Positions 36,326-45,066 of a DNA stretch of 64,000 nt are shown piece after piece. Source of the stretch: Aquitalea magnusonii (GTDB taxonomy: Bacteria; Pseudomonadota; Gammaproteobacteria; Burkholderiales; Chromobacteriaceae); contig NZ_AP018823.1 in NCBI RefSeq assembly GCF_002217795.2, positions 3,844,001 through 3,908,000 on the forward strand, written 5' to 3'. Within the stretch, counting starts at the first letter, position 1, and each line of letters opens with the position of its first letter. Both the position numbers and the translations under genes were made by a program. The notes beneath the pieces are model-generated. The model made no database searches. It was not told the origin of the DNA and saw only the letters and a program-made list of their open reading frames with translations.

Positions 36326-37663
36326 ATGCGTAGCGCCACTACCCCGCCGGTTGGCACCGCCGGCAGCAGCCAGCAGGAACGGATTTCCACCAAGCGTCTG
36401 CACGCCATCATTGTCGGCTCCGCCGGCAATCTGGTGGAATGGTTCGACTTCTACTGTTACTCGGCATTTGCCCTGTATTTTGCCAATGCCTTCTTCCCGG
36501 CACAGGATGCCACCGCACAGCTGATGTCCACCGCCGGCATTTTTGCGCTGGGCTTTTTCATCCGTCCCATTGGCGGCATCCTGTTTGGCCATATCGGCGA
36601 CCGCATGGGCCGCAAGACCGCGCTGATGGCTTCGGTGCTGCTGATGTGCTTTGGCTCGCTGCTGATTGCCTGCGCGCCCACCTATGCCACCGCCGGCATC
36701 CTGTCGCCCTGCATCCTGCTGCTGGCCCGCCTGCTGCAAGGCCTGAGCCTGGGTGGTGAATACGGTGCCAGCGCTACTTATCTGTCAGAAATGGCCGATT
36801 CCAAACATCGTGGTTTCTACAGCAGCTTTCAGTACGTCACCCTGATTGGCGGACAACTGCTGGCCCTGATCCTGCTGCTGGTGTTGCAGAAATTCCTGCT
36901 CAGTGCGGAAGAGCTGCGCGCCTGGGGCTGGCGCATTCCGTTTTTTGTAGGTGCGGCGCTGGCGGTACTGGCCTTGCGCATGCGCCACAACCTGCCGGAA
37001 ACCCAGTCGTTTGAAGCCGCACGCAAGAAAGCCAAGACCATGGGCGGCCTCAGGCAATTGGCCCAGCATCCCAGAGAAGTGCTGCTGGTGGTGGGCCTCA
37101 CCATGGGCGGCACACTGGCCTTCTATGTGTACACCACCTATATGCAGAAATTCCTGCGCTTGTCGGTGGGCCTGACCGACATGCAAACCACCGCGGTATC
37201 GGCCGCCTCGCTGCTGTTTGCCATGTGTTTGCAACCGCTGTATGGCGCGCTGTCCGACCGCATTGGCCGCAAACCGCTGCTGATCGGCTTTGCCCTGCTG
37301 GGCACCCTGTTCACCGTGCCCCTGCTCACCGCCATCCGCCACGCCAGCGGGCCGTGGGAAGCCTTTGGCCTGATCGCCTGCGCCTGGATGATTGTGTCCG
37401 GCTATACCTCCATCAACGCACTGGTAAAGGCCGAGCTGTTCCCGGCCAGCATCCGCGCCACCGGGGTGGGCGTACCTTACGCCTTTGCCGTCTCGGTCTT
37501 CGGTGGCACGGCGGAATACCTGGCCTTGTGGTTTAAGTCCATCCAGCTGGAAAGCGGCTTTTACTGGTATGCCACCGCCGTGATTTCCTGCACCTTGCTG
37601 GTGTGCTGGTTCATGCGAGACACCGGCAAGGGCTCGCTGATTGATGCCGAGGCCAAACAATGA
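36326..37663 (+). CDS. kgtP: MHS-family alpha-ketoglutarate permease (KgtP-like)
   Basis: 445 residues, 12-helix MFS of the metabolite:H+ symporter subfamily. N-terminal ISTKRLHAIIVGSAGNLVEWFDFYCYS, loop motif GHIGDRMGRKTALM between helices 2 and 3, GLSLGGEYGASATYLSE, and DRIGRKPLL in the second half. The start at 36326 has AAGGAG upstream. It is divergent from the DctS/DctR genes with a candidate operator between, so uptake of alpha-ketoglutarate or a dicarboxylate is likely regulated by them. Substrate is by family. Confidence 0.88.
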   Translation: MRSATTPPVGTAGSSQQERISTKRLHAIIVGSAGNLVEWFDFYCYSAFALYFANAFFPAQDATAQLMSTAGIFALGFFIRPIGGILFGHIGDRMGRKTALMASVLLMCFGSLLIACAPTYATAGILSPCILLLARLLQGLSLGGEYGASATYLSEMADSKHRGFYSSFQYVTLIGGQLLALILLLVLQKFLLSAEELRAWGWRIPFFVGAALAVLALRMRHNLPETQSFEAARKKAKTMGGLRQLAQHPREVLLVVGLTMGGTLAFYVYTTYMQKFLRLSVGLTDMQTTAVSAASLLFAMCLQPLYGALSDRIGRKPLLIGFALLGTLFTVPLLTAIRHASGPWEAFGLIACAWMIVSGYTSINALVKAELFPASIRATGVGVPYAFAVSVFGGTAEYLALWFKSIQLESGFYWYATAVISCTLLVCWFMRDTGKGSLIDAEAKQ

Positions 37664-38059
37664 GGCAGGAAATCCGGAACGGCTTTCAGTTTACTGTGAC
37701 ATGCCATCTGGCTTGCTGAAATGAAAGCGCGGCTTCCTTCTGCCATTGGCAAGGCAAGGGCGGGAGATGGGAAGTAGATGGAAAGGCTGCGGAATCAATA
37801 GCTAAATCGCCAGGCCCGGTTTTGCCCGGTGCAACACAAACGCAGCACATGACTTTGTCAGCCGCCTGCAAGCCGTACTGCCTGAATACAGTACGGCTTT
37901 TTCATTGCCTTTAGCAGCCAGCCGATACTTAGTCGGTGGTACGGTGCGGCCATTCATGCCAATCTGCAGCCTGTTAAATGAACAAGCCAGCGTATTTTCC
38001 AGCCTCCACACCCACCGGGCTGCAATACCAGACGCTTGATCCGGCATAAGGAGACAAGC
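37664..38059. other. 396-bp intergenic region
   Basis: No gene. It contains a terminator (37870-37903) and, after it, the presumed promoter of the LysR gene starting at 38060. Confidence 0.45.
37870..37903 (+). terminator. Terminator downstream of kgtP
   Basis: Stem AAGCCGTACTG / CAGTACGGCTT with an 8-base loop and a T run. It lies about 200 bp after the kgtP stop. Confidence 0.85.
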
Positions 38060-38959
38060 ATGCGCCGCCTGCCATCCTTGACGGCTTTACGCTTTTTTGA
38101 AGAGAGCGCAAGGCATATGAGTTTCAACAAGTCTGCATTGGCCTTGTGTGTGACACCTGGTGCAGTCAGCCGCCAGATCCGTTTGCTGGAGGATGCGCTT
38201 GGCACAGCGCTTTTCTACCGTGATCACACCGGCATTCGTCTCACCCGGCAGGGACAGGCATTACATGCCAGCCTGGCCGAAGCATTCGATGTGATCGAGC
38301 AGGCCACCCGTATAGTTATCCAGCGCCAAACCCCTCGCCGCAAACGGCTGACAGTCATTACACCACCCACCTTTGCCACGCGCTGGCTGTCCCCGCGCTT
38401 GGGTTCGCTGCTGCAAGCGCTACCAGGCATCGACTTCTCCATCCTGACCGATAACACGGAACCGCAACCGTGCAGCATCCGCTTCGGTCATCAGCCCCAG
38501 CACCATTGCCGCTCCGAACTATTGTTCATCGAGCAGCACGTACTGGTAGGTGGAATGAAGTTGCGCGGGCAGCAGGTGGAGACGCTGCTACAGCAACTAC
38601 CTACGCTGCATGTGTTACATGGCAAAAAAAGGCTTTCGCTGTGGCCGGACTGGCTGGATGCCGCCGGTTTACCCCTTGCATACGCGGACAACGGCATCGA
38701 GTTTTCGACACTCGATCAGGCCATTCACGCAGCCTGTGCCGGCATGGGACTGGCGGTAGTGGATCGCAATATGATTTCCCATGAACTGCGGGCGGGAGCA
38801 CTGTTGCAACTGGCGCCGACAGAATGCCATGGACCTTATGGATACTGGCTGGAAATCCAGGCTGCCCATGAGCACGAAGCGGAAATCTCTGCGCTGTCCG
38901 CCTGGCTGCGCAACGCCGCCGCCGCACAGCCAGGCGGATATCAGCTCGTACTGGCCTGA
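38060..38959 (+). CDS. LysR-type regulator (GcvA-like)
   Basis: 299 residues. HTH about 5-62 (LTALRFFEESARHMSFNKSALALCVTPGAVSRQIRLLEDALG) and effector domain 92-290 with the GcvA-type N-terminus RRLPSLTALRFFEE. The ATG at 38060 follows AAGGAG. Convergent with, and overlapping by 19 bp, the MFS gene, so it probably regulates the neighbouring MFS/AKR/Fae genes. Confidence 0.88.
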   Translation: MRRLPSLTALRFFEESARHMSFNKSALALCVTPGAVSRQIRLLEDALGTALFYRDHTGIRLTRQGQALHASLAEAFDVIEQATRIVIQRQTPRRKRLTVITPPTFATRWLSPRLGSLLQALPGIDFSILTDNTEPQPCSIRFGHQPQHHCRSELLFIEQHVLVGGMKLRGQQVETLLQQLPTLHVLHGKKRLSLWPDWLDAAGLPLAYADNGIEFSTLDQAIHAACAGMGLAVVDRNMISHELRAGALLQLAPTECHGPYGYWLEIQAAHEHEAEISALSAWLRNAAAAQPGGYQLVLA

Positions 38960-40320
38960 TTCAAGGTCAGATACTTGGTTTCCGGAGCCCAAGCAATCGA
39001 TACCACCATGCCGACCAGCAATACTGCGGCCAAAGCCAGCATCGTCAGCTGGATACCTGCCTTTTCAATGCCCAGCGGCAACAAGAAGGTGCCAATGGCC
39101 GACCCCAGGCGGCTACAGGCAATTGACAAACCCACGCCACAAGCCCGCACCTCGGTCGGAAAGCACTCCGGCGGATACACCCCCACCAGATTGGAAAAGG
39201 CCGACATGGTCAGCGTGAAAATACCGAACAGGACAATCATCACCACTTGGGCCGAAGGTGGCAGCATGCTCAGGCCAAGGAGCGACACACAGCACAGCGC
39301 AAATGCGCCAATCAGGAATGCGCGGCGTGGCAGCTTGATCGTCAGCCAGATACCGGTCAGCGCCCCCAGCACCAAAAATCCATTCAGCAGCAAATCCGCC
39401 CCGGATCCCGGAGCAATGCGGATGGCAGCAAGAATACCGGGCAGGAAGGTGTAGATGGCAAAGTAGGGAATCACCAGGCACATGAAGAAGATGCAGTTAA
39501 AGAGTGTGCGGCGGATCAAATCGGCCTGGAACAAGCGCGCAAAGCCAGCCGCCTGTCCCGTCTGCCCTCCTGCGGCGTTGCCATCCAGCGTGACATGCGC
39601 CCCAAAATGCTTGTGTACAATGCGCATCGCCTCTTCCTTGCGCCCTTTGCCCAGCAGCCAGCGCGGAGACTCCGGAGTACCAATACGCAAAACCAGCACC
39701 AGCAATGCAGGCACACCGGCCGACGCCAGCAACCAGCGCCAGGCATCCGGACTGGCATCGGCGTAAAACATGCCGAAAACATTGGCCAGCACATAGCCAA
39801 TGGTCCAGATCACGCTGAATGATCCCAGCAGGGTGCCACGATGCTTGCGTGGTGAAAATTCGGCCAGAATCGCATGGCCGACGACAAAATCGCCGCCCAT
39901 GCCAAAGCCGATCAGCACGCGCAGTGCAACCAGCATCCATGCCGCACTGACATAAAATTGCAGGAATGCAGCAACGGTAATGATAAGGAAGCTGCACAAG
40001 AAGATTTTCTGACGCCCAAGCCTGTCAGCCAGCCAGCCGAACACCAGACTGCCCAGGAAGATGCCCAATAGCGCGGAGGAAGCCAGCAGGCCCGTCCAGA
40101 AGGCATCCAGCGGAATCTGTCTGTTCAGAGAACCCAGCGCGTAGGCAATGGTGCCCAGCACATAGCCTTCGGTAAAATGCGCACCAAAGGTCAGCGCGGC
40201 AATCTTGATATGAAAACGGTTCAACGGCACGTCATCCAGCATAATGCCAGTGCCGCCAGCACAGACAGCAGGGCTGGCAGGAAAACCTGACGCTGACGTA
40301 CCGGTAGTATGTATATCCAT
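38941..40320 (-). CDS. MFS transporter (sugar- or aromatic-acid-type)
   Basis: 459 residues, about 12 helices. Loop motif GWLADRLGRQKIF between helices 2 and 3; RVLIGFGMGGDFVVGHAILAEFSPRKHRG in helix 4/5; TPESPRWLLGKGRKEEA in the central loop; PTEVRACGVGLSIACSRLGSAIGTF in the second half. The ATG at 40320 has AAGGAG. The third gene of a probable Fae-AKR-MFS operon (100 bp after the reductase). It likely imports or exports a small organic acid or aldehyde-linked compound; not known. Confidence 0.88.
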   Translation of the reverse strand: MDIHTTGTSASGFPASPAVCAGGTGIMLDDVPLNRFHIKIAALTFGAHFTEGYVLGTIAYALGSLNRQIPLDAFWTGLLASSALLGIFLGSLVFGWLADRLGRQKIFLCSFLIITVAAFLQFYVSAAWMLVALRVLIGFGMGGDFVVGHAILAEFSPRKHRGTLLGSFSVIWTIGYVLANVFGMFYADASPDAWRWLLASAGVPALLVLVLRIGTPESPRWLLGKGRKEEAMRIVHKHFGAHVTLDGNAAGGQTGQAAGFARLFQADLIRRTLFNCIFFMCLVIPYFAIYTFLPGILAAIRIAPGSGADLLLNGFLVLGALTGIWLTIKLPRRAFLIGAFALCCVSLLGLSMLPPSAQVVMIVLFGIFTLTMSAFSNLVGVYPPECFPTEVRACGVGLSIACSRLGSAIGTFLLPLGIEKAGIQLTMLALAAVLLVGMVVSIAWAPETKYLTLNQASTS

Positions 40321-40420
40321 GCCTGTCTCCTTCGCTTGCAGAGGGCAAGTACATGGCGCAAGGGCCTGCTATCTGCCACCCTCGCTGCCGATCGCGCGCA
40401 TGATGTTTTTCAGCCTGCCA

Positions 40421-41449
40421 TCACGTATCCGCCTGCCGAAACACCCCCTGTGCAGGCCGTGGTTCTCGTGCAATACGGTGTCCGACGCTGTAATCATTGA
40501 TCAGGTCACAGGGCGTGTAATTGCGTTCCAATTCGTGCAATTCATCCTCATCAAGCCGGGTTTCCAATGCCGCCAGCGCACTATCAAACTGCGCCGCCGA
40601 ATCCGCCCCCACCAGCATGCTGACCACACCCGGCCGGTTTAACACCCAGGCCTGGGCAATCTGCGCGGCACTCACCCCCCGACGTGCCGCCACCCGCGCA
40701 ACCGAGGCGGCAATCCGTTGTGAGCAGGCATCGCCATACATCTGTGCGGTGAAGAAATCCGTCTGGTTGCGGGTGGACTGGACATCGCCGCTCAGCAGGC
40801 CACGGGCCAGCGGGCTGAATACCGATACCCCAACGCCTTGATCCTGGCAGTAAGGAATCATCTCGCGCTCTTCCTCACGGTAGGCCACATTAAGCTGCAG
40901 CTGCATATTGATCGGCTTGTGCCAGTGATGCTGCTCACACGCTTGCATGATCTTGGCAAACTGCCAGGTATACATGGTGGAAACCCCCAGATAGCGGGCC
41001 TTGCCTGCCTGCACAACGTCATTCAGCGCGCACATTGTCTCTTCAACCGGCGTATTCACATCGAAGAAATGCAGCATGTAGATATCGACATAATCCATGC
41101 CCAGACGCTGCAGCGAAGCATCTATCCCATCCATGATGTGCTTGCGCGAATGTCCACCGGCATTGGGGTGACTGGCCATGTCATAACCGACCTTGGTGGT
41201 GATGACCACCTCATCGCGCCGCACCAGCCGCTTGAGAATGCGACCCAGCACAGCTTCACCGGTACCGGCTGAGTAAAAATCAGCCAGATCGATAAAATTC
41301 ACCCCGGCCTCCAAGGCATGACGAACGATGGGCTCACTTTGCCTTTCATCAAAAATCCAGGGTTTCCATGCCGGACTGCCCATATTCATGGTGCCAAGAC
41401 ACAAGCGCGACACTTTCAAACCGGATTGGCCAAGACGCAGGTATTCCAT
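40421..41449 (-). CDS. Aldo/keto reductase
   Basis: 342 residues, (beta/alpha)8 fold. Catalytic residues: Asp and Tyr in IDLADFYSAGTGE, Lys in VITTKVGYD, His in IYMLHFFD. NADPH-binding end: FSPLARGLLSGD, KGVSAAQ-like RRGVSAAQIAQAWVLNRPGVVSMLVGA. The ATG at 41449 gives the canonical MEYLRLGQSGLKVSRLCLGTM start. It is 11 bp after the Fae homologue, in the same direction. It probably reduces an aldehyde to an alcohol. Confidence 0.92.
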   Translation of the reverse strand: MEYLRLGQSGLKVSRLCLGTMNMGSPAWKPWIFDERQSEPIVRHALEAGVNFIDLADFYSAGTGEAVLGRILKRLVRRDEVVITTKVGYDMASHPNAGGHSRKHIMDGIDASLQRLGMDYVDIYMLHFFDVNTPVEETMCALNDVVQAGKARYLGVSTMYTWQFAKIMQACEQHHWHKPINMQLQLNVAYREEEREMIPYCQDQGVGVSVFSPLARGLLSGDVQSTRNQTDFFTAQMYGDACSQRIAASVARVAARRGVSAAQIAQAWVLNRPGVVSMLVGADSAAQFDSALAALETRLDEDELHELERNYTPCDLINDYSVGHRIAREPRPAQGVFRQADT

Positions 41450-41460
41450 CGTCGCTCCCG

Positions 41461-41973
41461 TCAATTGGTTTTCGGTGTGTAAAACGGGTTGCACACCTGC
41501 CGTGCCGCCATGAATACCGTGTCCTTGTGCGGCAGGCCTTCCATGGCTGCGATCAGCGCCTGTTTGCAAGCACGATAGTTATTGTCAAACACGCTATCCA
41601 GATCATCCGCCTGTGCATTCACCCAGTTGGCCGTCACCACAACCCAATCGTTCTCTGCCGCTGCCGGCAAAATGCCACTCTCCAGCGATTCTGCAACTGC
41701 CTTGGCAATCCCGGCCTGCGATGCGCCCCAGGTTGCGTTGGCATGGGTAGTGCTCTCGATCTGGGCCTTGTTGACATAAAGCGTAAGGGGTTTGGCCGGG
41801 ATACCCGGCTGCACAATCACCACAAACGGCGCATGGCCCAGTGATGGCGTGGCAAGTGCTGTCGCAAATGCCTGCCCTGCCGGGCCAGTGCGCGGCCCGG
41901 CCAGCACATTGATATGTGCCAGGTTGACCCCTGCGCCTTCAAAGCCCTCGCCAATAAACAGATTCCTTTCCAT
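41461..41973 (-). CDS. Formaldehyde-activating enzyme (Fae) homologue
   Basis: 170 residues, the length of Fae. Conserved motif NLAHINVLAGPRTGPAGQAF contains the family's catalytic His after Ala in the AHI-x-GPR context; KPLTLYVNKAQIES and GASQAGIAKAVAESLESGILP also match. Fae condenses formaldehyde with tetrahydromethanopterin in methylotrophs. No tetrahydromethanopterin pathway genes appear in this window, so the substrate may differ. The ATG at 41973 is chosen because upstream codons are shadow. It heads a gene cluster with an aldo/keto reductase and an MFS transporter. Confidence 0.85.
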   Translation of the reverse strand: MERNLFIGEGFEGAGVNLAHINVLAGPRTGPAGQAFATALATPSLGHAPFVVIVQPGIPAKPLTLYVNKAQIESTTHANATWGASQAGIAKAVAESLESGILPAAAENDWVVVTANWVNAQADDLDSVFDNNYRACKQALIAAMEGLPHKDTVFMAARQVCNPFYTPKTN

Positions 41974-42273
41974 TTGCCCGCTCCTCCATCTTTTTGTATT
42001 GCCATCCACACCGTGGCGGCATGAATTGGCAAACATGGTGCGACAGATGCTTGAGCGCGAGGTAGCGATGATTATTCAACAGGTATTGATGGAATCTCTG
42101 GGGCAGCCAGCTTGCAGACAGGAGGTGAACGGCCGCGTGGCCACCAGACCTCTGCCGACCGACTGCAGGTACCGCGCAATCCGCCTGGGGAACATTAAGT
42201 ACCAGCGCACGCCGACTGACATGGCCGCCGGATAAATTGCTATGCTTGCCGCTTCATCTCATGGGAGAACACC

Positions 42274-42798
42274 ATGCCGGGTACCGCTTTACTGATTGTG
42301 GACATGCAGTGCGGCGTGGTGGCCGCACAGCCAGCCGCCGTCCGGCTGGAGCAGGTACTGGACAGTCTGCAACTGGCCATTGCCAAGGCCAGGCAGCGTG
42401 GTTTTCCGGTGATCTTTGTGCAGCATGAAGAAGCCGGGCTGGAACGCAGCAGCGCCGCCTGGCAACTGCACCCGGCCTTGCCCGCCACGGCGGCGGACCA
42501 TTTCATTGGCAAACGCCATGGCGACAGCTTTTGTGACACCGAGCTGGCCGGTCTGCTGCAATCGCTGGAGGTCAGCCGGCTGTGGCTGGGTGGCTGCGCC
42601 ACCGACTTCTGCGTGGACAGCACCTTGCGCAATGCGGTGTCACGCGGTTTTCAGGTCACGGTCATCCGTGATGGCCACACCACCCTGCCCGCCTTTGCCT
42701 TAAGCGGCGAACAGGTGATCGACCACTTCAATGCAGTCTGGCAGGCCACCAAGGCCACCCCGCAGCCACTACGGGTGCAGGCTGCCACCGCGCTGTAG
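42274..42798 (+). CDS. Isochorismatase-like cysteine hydrolase
   Basis: 174 residues. Catalytic Asp in LLIVDMQCGVV, Lys in FIGKRHGDSF, Cys in GGCATDFCVDSTLRNA: the triad of this hydrolase superfamily. Start ATG at 42274. Family members cleave amides, isochorismate or nicotinamide; substrate unknown. It faces away from the Fae cluster with 300 bp between starts. Confidence 0.88.
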   Translation: MPGTALLIVDMQCGVVAAQPAAVRLEQVLDSLQLAIAKARQRGFPVIFVQHEEAGLERSSAAWQLHPALPATAADHFIGKRHGDSFCDTELAGLLQSLEVSRLWLGGCATDFCVDSTLRNAVSRGFQVTVIRDGHTTLPAFALSGEQVIDHFNAVWQATKATPQPLRVQAATAL

Positions 42799-43004
42799 GC
42801 GCAAAAGCAGGCGCAGACAACAGCCGGGCCAGCATGCTTGCACAGCGCCTCTTCCCCCGGCGGGCAAGCTGGCCTGGGTCCGCGGCCGGGCGCGGAGCAA
42901 TAGCCAGCTTCTTTAAACACACAACTAAGAGAAATTCATAAAAAAAGCGTCTACTATAAACAAATCGTAAATTATGGCCATTAAATGCCCCGCCACCCCG
43001 ACGC

Positions 43005-43775
43005 ATGCGATTCCCATACTGGCTGCTGATGCTGCCGCTATTCTCCCAGGTCTGTCATGCCGCCCCGCTGCGGCTGGTGACATTCGACTATCCACCTTAT
43101 GTCACGGAGGGCGATCAGGGCCCCCAAGGGCTAGCCACCAACATAGTGCGTGAAGTCTTTGCCCGCATCGGCAAACATGCACAGATCAAACTCTATCCGA
43201 TGAACCGGGCGTTCAGCCTGGTCAACAACCGCCAGGTGGATGGTTTATTCCCGCTAAAAAAGACCCCGGAGCGGGAATTGACCATGGTTTATCCCAATCA
43301 ACCATTGCTCATCCAGGACTATGTATTTTTCGTCCGCAAGGATTCGCCATGGCAGTTCAACGGTAAATTGGAATCCATTGCAGGCGCGCGCATTGGCATC
43401 ACCCGCAATGTGTTCTACAGCCCCCGTCTGGACCAGGCATTAAAAGCAGGACTATTTGCAGCCGTGGATAGCACGGATAGCCATGAATTGAATTTGCGTA
43501 AATTGCTGGCCGGCCGGGTGGACATCGTGCCTTGCAGCCGTGCGGTAGGGCTGCAATTGCTGCAAACAATGCCTGGTGGAAATAAAGCCGTACAAACCGG
43601 ACCCAGCATAGAAAAGGTGGCCAGCTATCTGGTGTTCGCACCCGGCCCGGAGGCGGCCAAGCTTGCCGCCCTCTTCGACCAGGCCATGACCCGCATGAGC
43701 AAGGATGGAAGCCTGAACCGACTGATTGCGAATGATCTGCGCAGACAGCAGCAAGCCCCCATATCCATTCACTAG
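43005..43775 (+). CDS. Periplasmic solute-binding protein (family 3)
   Basis: 256 residues. Signal peptide MRFPYWLLMLPLFSQVCHA, then a type II periplasmic binding fold (LRLVTFDYPPYVTEGDQGPQG, RGVDG-like NRQVDGLFPLKKTPERELTM, LAGRVDIVPCSRAVG). No permease or ATPase gene is adjacent, so it may be an orphan or a signalling binding protein. The amino-acid-binding type is likely from length and motifs. Confidence 0.85.
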   Translation: MRFPYWLLMLPLFSQVCHAAPLRLVTFDYPPYVTEGDQGPQGLATNIVREVFARIGKHAQIKLYPMNRAFSLVNNRQVDGLFPLKKTPERELTMVYPNQPLLIQDYVFFVRKDSPWQFNGKLESIAGARIGITRNVFYSPRLDQALKAGLFAAVDSTDSHELNLRKLLAGRVDIVPCSRAVGLQLLQTMPGGNKAVQTGPSIEKVASYLVFAPGPEAAKLAALFDQAMTRMSKDGSLNRLIANDLRRQQQAPISIH

Positions 43776-43935
43776 TACGACATTCTGGGCTGTCCCGGAC
43801 AACGTGGGCAGCGCAGATTCCCGGTGGTTGATTGGGCGCGCCAGTCATCAATACAGGACCACAGCTGGTTTTATGGCCCTCATACGCAACGAGGATGCCA
43901 TCAATGGTGCCACTCGCCTCACTCTCAACAATCAC
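43776..43935 (-). pseudogene. Probable PAAR-protein N-terminal fragment
   Basis: The minus-strand frame reads GILVAYEGHKTSCGPVLMTGA followed by NQPPG and CAAHVV. This resembles the start of a PAAR domain (GDKTSxGGxVLxGS). It begins at a GTG at 43935 and its similarity ends where the binding-protein gene begins on the other strand. It is a likely remnant at the left edge of the T6SS island. Resemblance is by pattern only. Confidence 0.35.
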
Positions 43936-44016
43936 GCAATGTGAATGGCCTTACATCGTCCCTCTTGCTTCCCGAAAGAGGAAAGCAACTATAGCAGCGC
44001 GCACGATGGCCATGCT

Positions 44017-45066
44017 TTAGGAATGCGCGGCACCCAGCGGCCTTCCTGTTTTGGGATCCAGCCCCTTGGCTTTGGCCAGTTTTTCCAACAAGGCTTCGCT
44101 GGGTTTGGGTGGCGCAATATTGGCTTCGTGATCTTTCAGCCATTGAATCTTGCCATCCCAAGGCGGCAGTTTGGCTGGCGGCAGGGGGACGATATCATCG
44201 ACCTCAGGAACAGAGGGATGAGCATAGGAGTAGTCACTTAGTACATCGCTAATGATCTTGTATCGACGGCTACGCTCATCATCTTGCTTCAGACCAAGAT
44301 CAAACCGCTCCTTGCTGGGGTCCGCTACCGCAGCAAATCCATTCTGTAAGCCGTAGGGAGCTGATTCATCTCCCCATTTCGTTGCGAGCTGAAAAAATCT
44401 GACTGCTTCGGTCAGATTTTTCTCATAAATCATGTGGTAACCATATTCTACCGCTGCTTTTCCATGCCCTTGCTCTGCGGCACATTTTTTCATTTCATTG
44501 CCAATAGCAAATGGCCCCGGCCGTGCAATTGTCAGATTGGTTAGTTTGTCTCCAACCAGATACTGGGCCTCTGGATTACCCAGATCTGCAGCTTTACGGT
44601 AATAGCGATTGGCTAATTCCTCATCTTGCTTAACGCCGTAGCCAGCTTTGAGGTAGCGGCCCATATCGTAATAGCCACCGGGAATACCTCTGTCGATTAA
44701 GTCTTGCGTCAGGTCCAGTGTCTCTTTGACCAGATCTGCACTCCACGCCGTGCCGCGGCCGATCATTTCACGCAAATCCAGATTGGCCTTGTAGTGACCG
44801 TAGGCAGTGGCAATACGGTAATAACGCTCCATTTCCGGGTAACGTAACGGGTCTTCCTTTTCCAGCTGGTTTTTATACAACCAGCGCGCATAGCGGTAGA
44901 GCTGATCTGCCTGTTCATCCAGCTTGGGCAGATGGTCTTTTTCGTATACGCAGCTAAAGGCCAGATTGGTTTTGACCTCGCGCAGATCGGGCAGCGTTCT
45001 GTGCTGCTCACCGCAAGCGGCGAGCAGGCTTAACAGCAATAGCCACGCTTTAGGAATGCTCGGCAC
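44017..45066 (-). CDS. Sel1-like repeat lipoprotein 1 (putative Tle5 immunity)
   Basis: 349 residues from a GTG at 45066. Lipoprotein signal with lipobox (AWLLLLSLLAAC). Sel1-like alpha/alpha repeats: YYRIATAYGHYKANLDL, GGYYDMGRYLKAGYGVKQDEELANRYYRKAADLGNPEAQYLV, KCAAEQGHGKAAVEYGYH. The last third (LPPAKLPPWDGKIQWLKDHE onward) is nearly identical to its two neighbours, while about residues 170-280 differ. The GTG sits 17 bp inside the previous gene's end, preceded by AGGAAGG. Downstream of a truncated phospholipase D gene, as in the PldB-type locus of Pseudomonas aeruginosa with tandem Sel1 immunity proteins. Confidence 0.8.
   Translation of the reverse strand: MPSIPKAWLLLLSLLAACGEQHRTLPDLREVKTNLAFSCVYEKDHLPKLDEQADQLYRYARWLYKNQLEKEDPLRYPEMERYYRIATAYGHYKANLDLREMIGRGTAWSADLVKETLDLTQDLIDRGIPGGYYDMGRYLKAGYGVKQDEELANRYYRKAADLGNPEAQYLVGDKLTNLTIARPGPFAIGNEMKKCAAEQGHGKAAVEYGYHMIYEKNLTEAVRFFQLATKWGDESAPYGLQNGFAAVADPSKERFDLGLKQDDERSRRYKIISDVLSDYSYAHPSVPEVDDIVPLPPAKLPPWDGKIQWLKDHEANIAPPKPSEALLEKLAKAKGLDPKTGRPLGAAHS

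Noticed and set aside
36134..36739. N-terminal extension of the DctS-like kinase
   Set aside because: The frame is open for 200 more codons but runs antisense through the transporter gene. The internal ATG has a good ribosome site and the correct first membrane helix.
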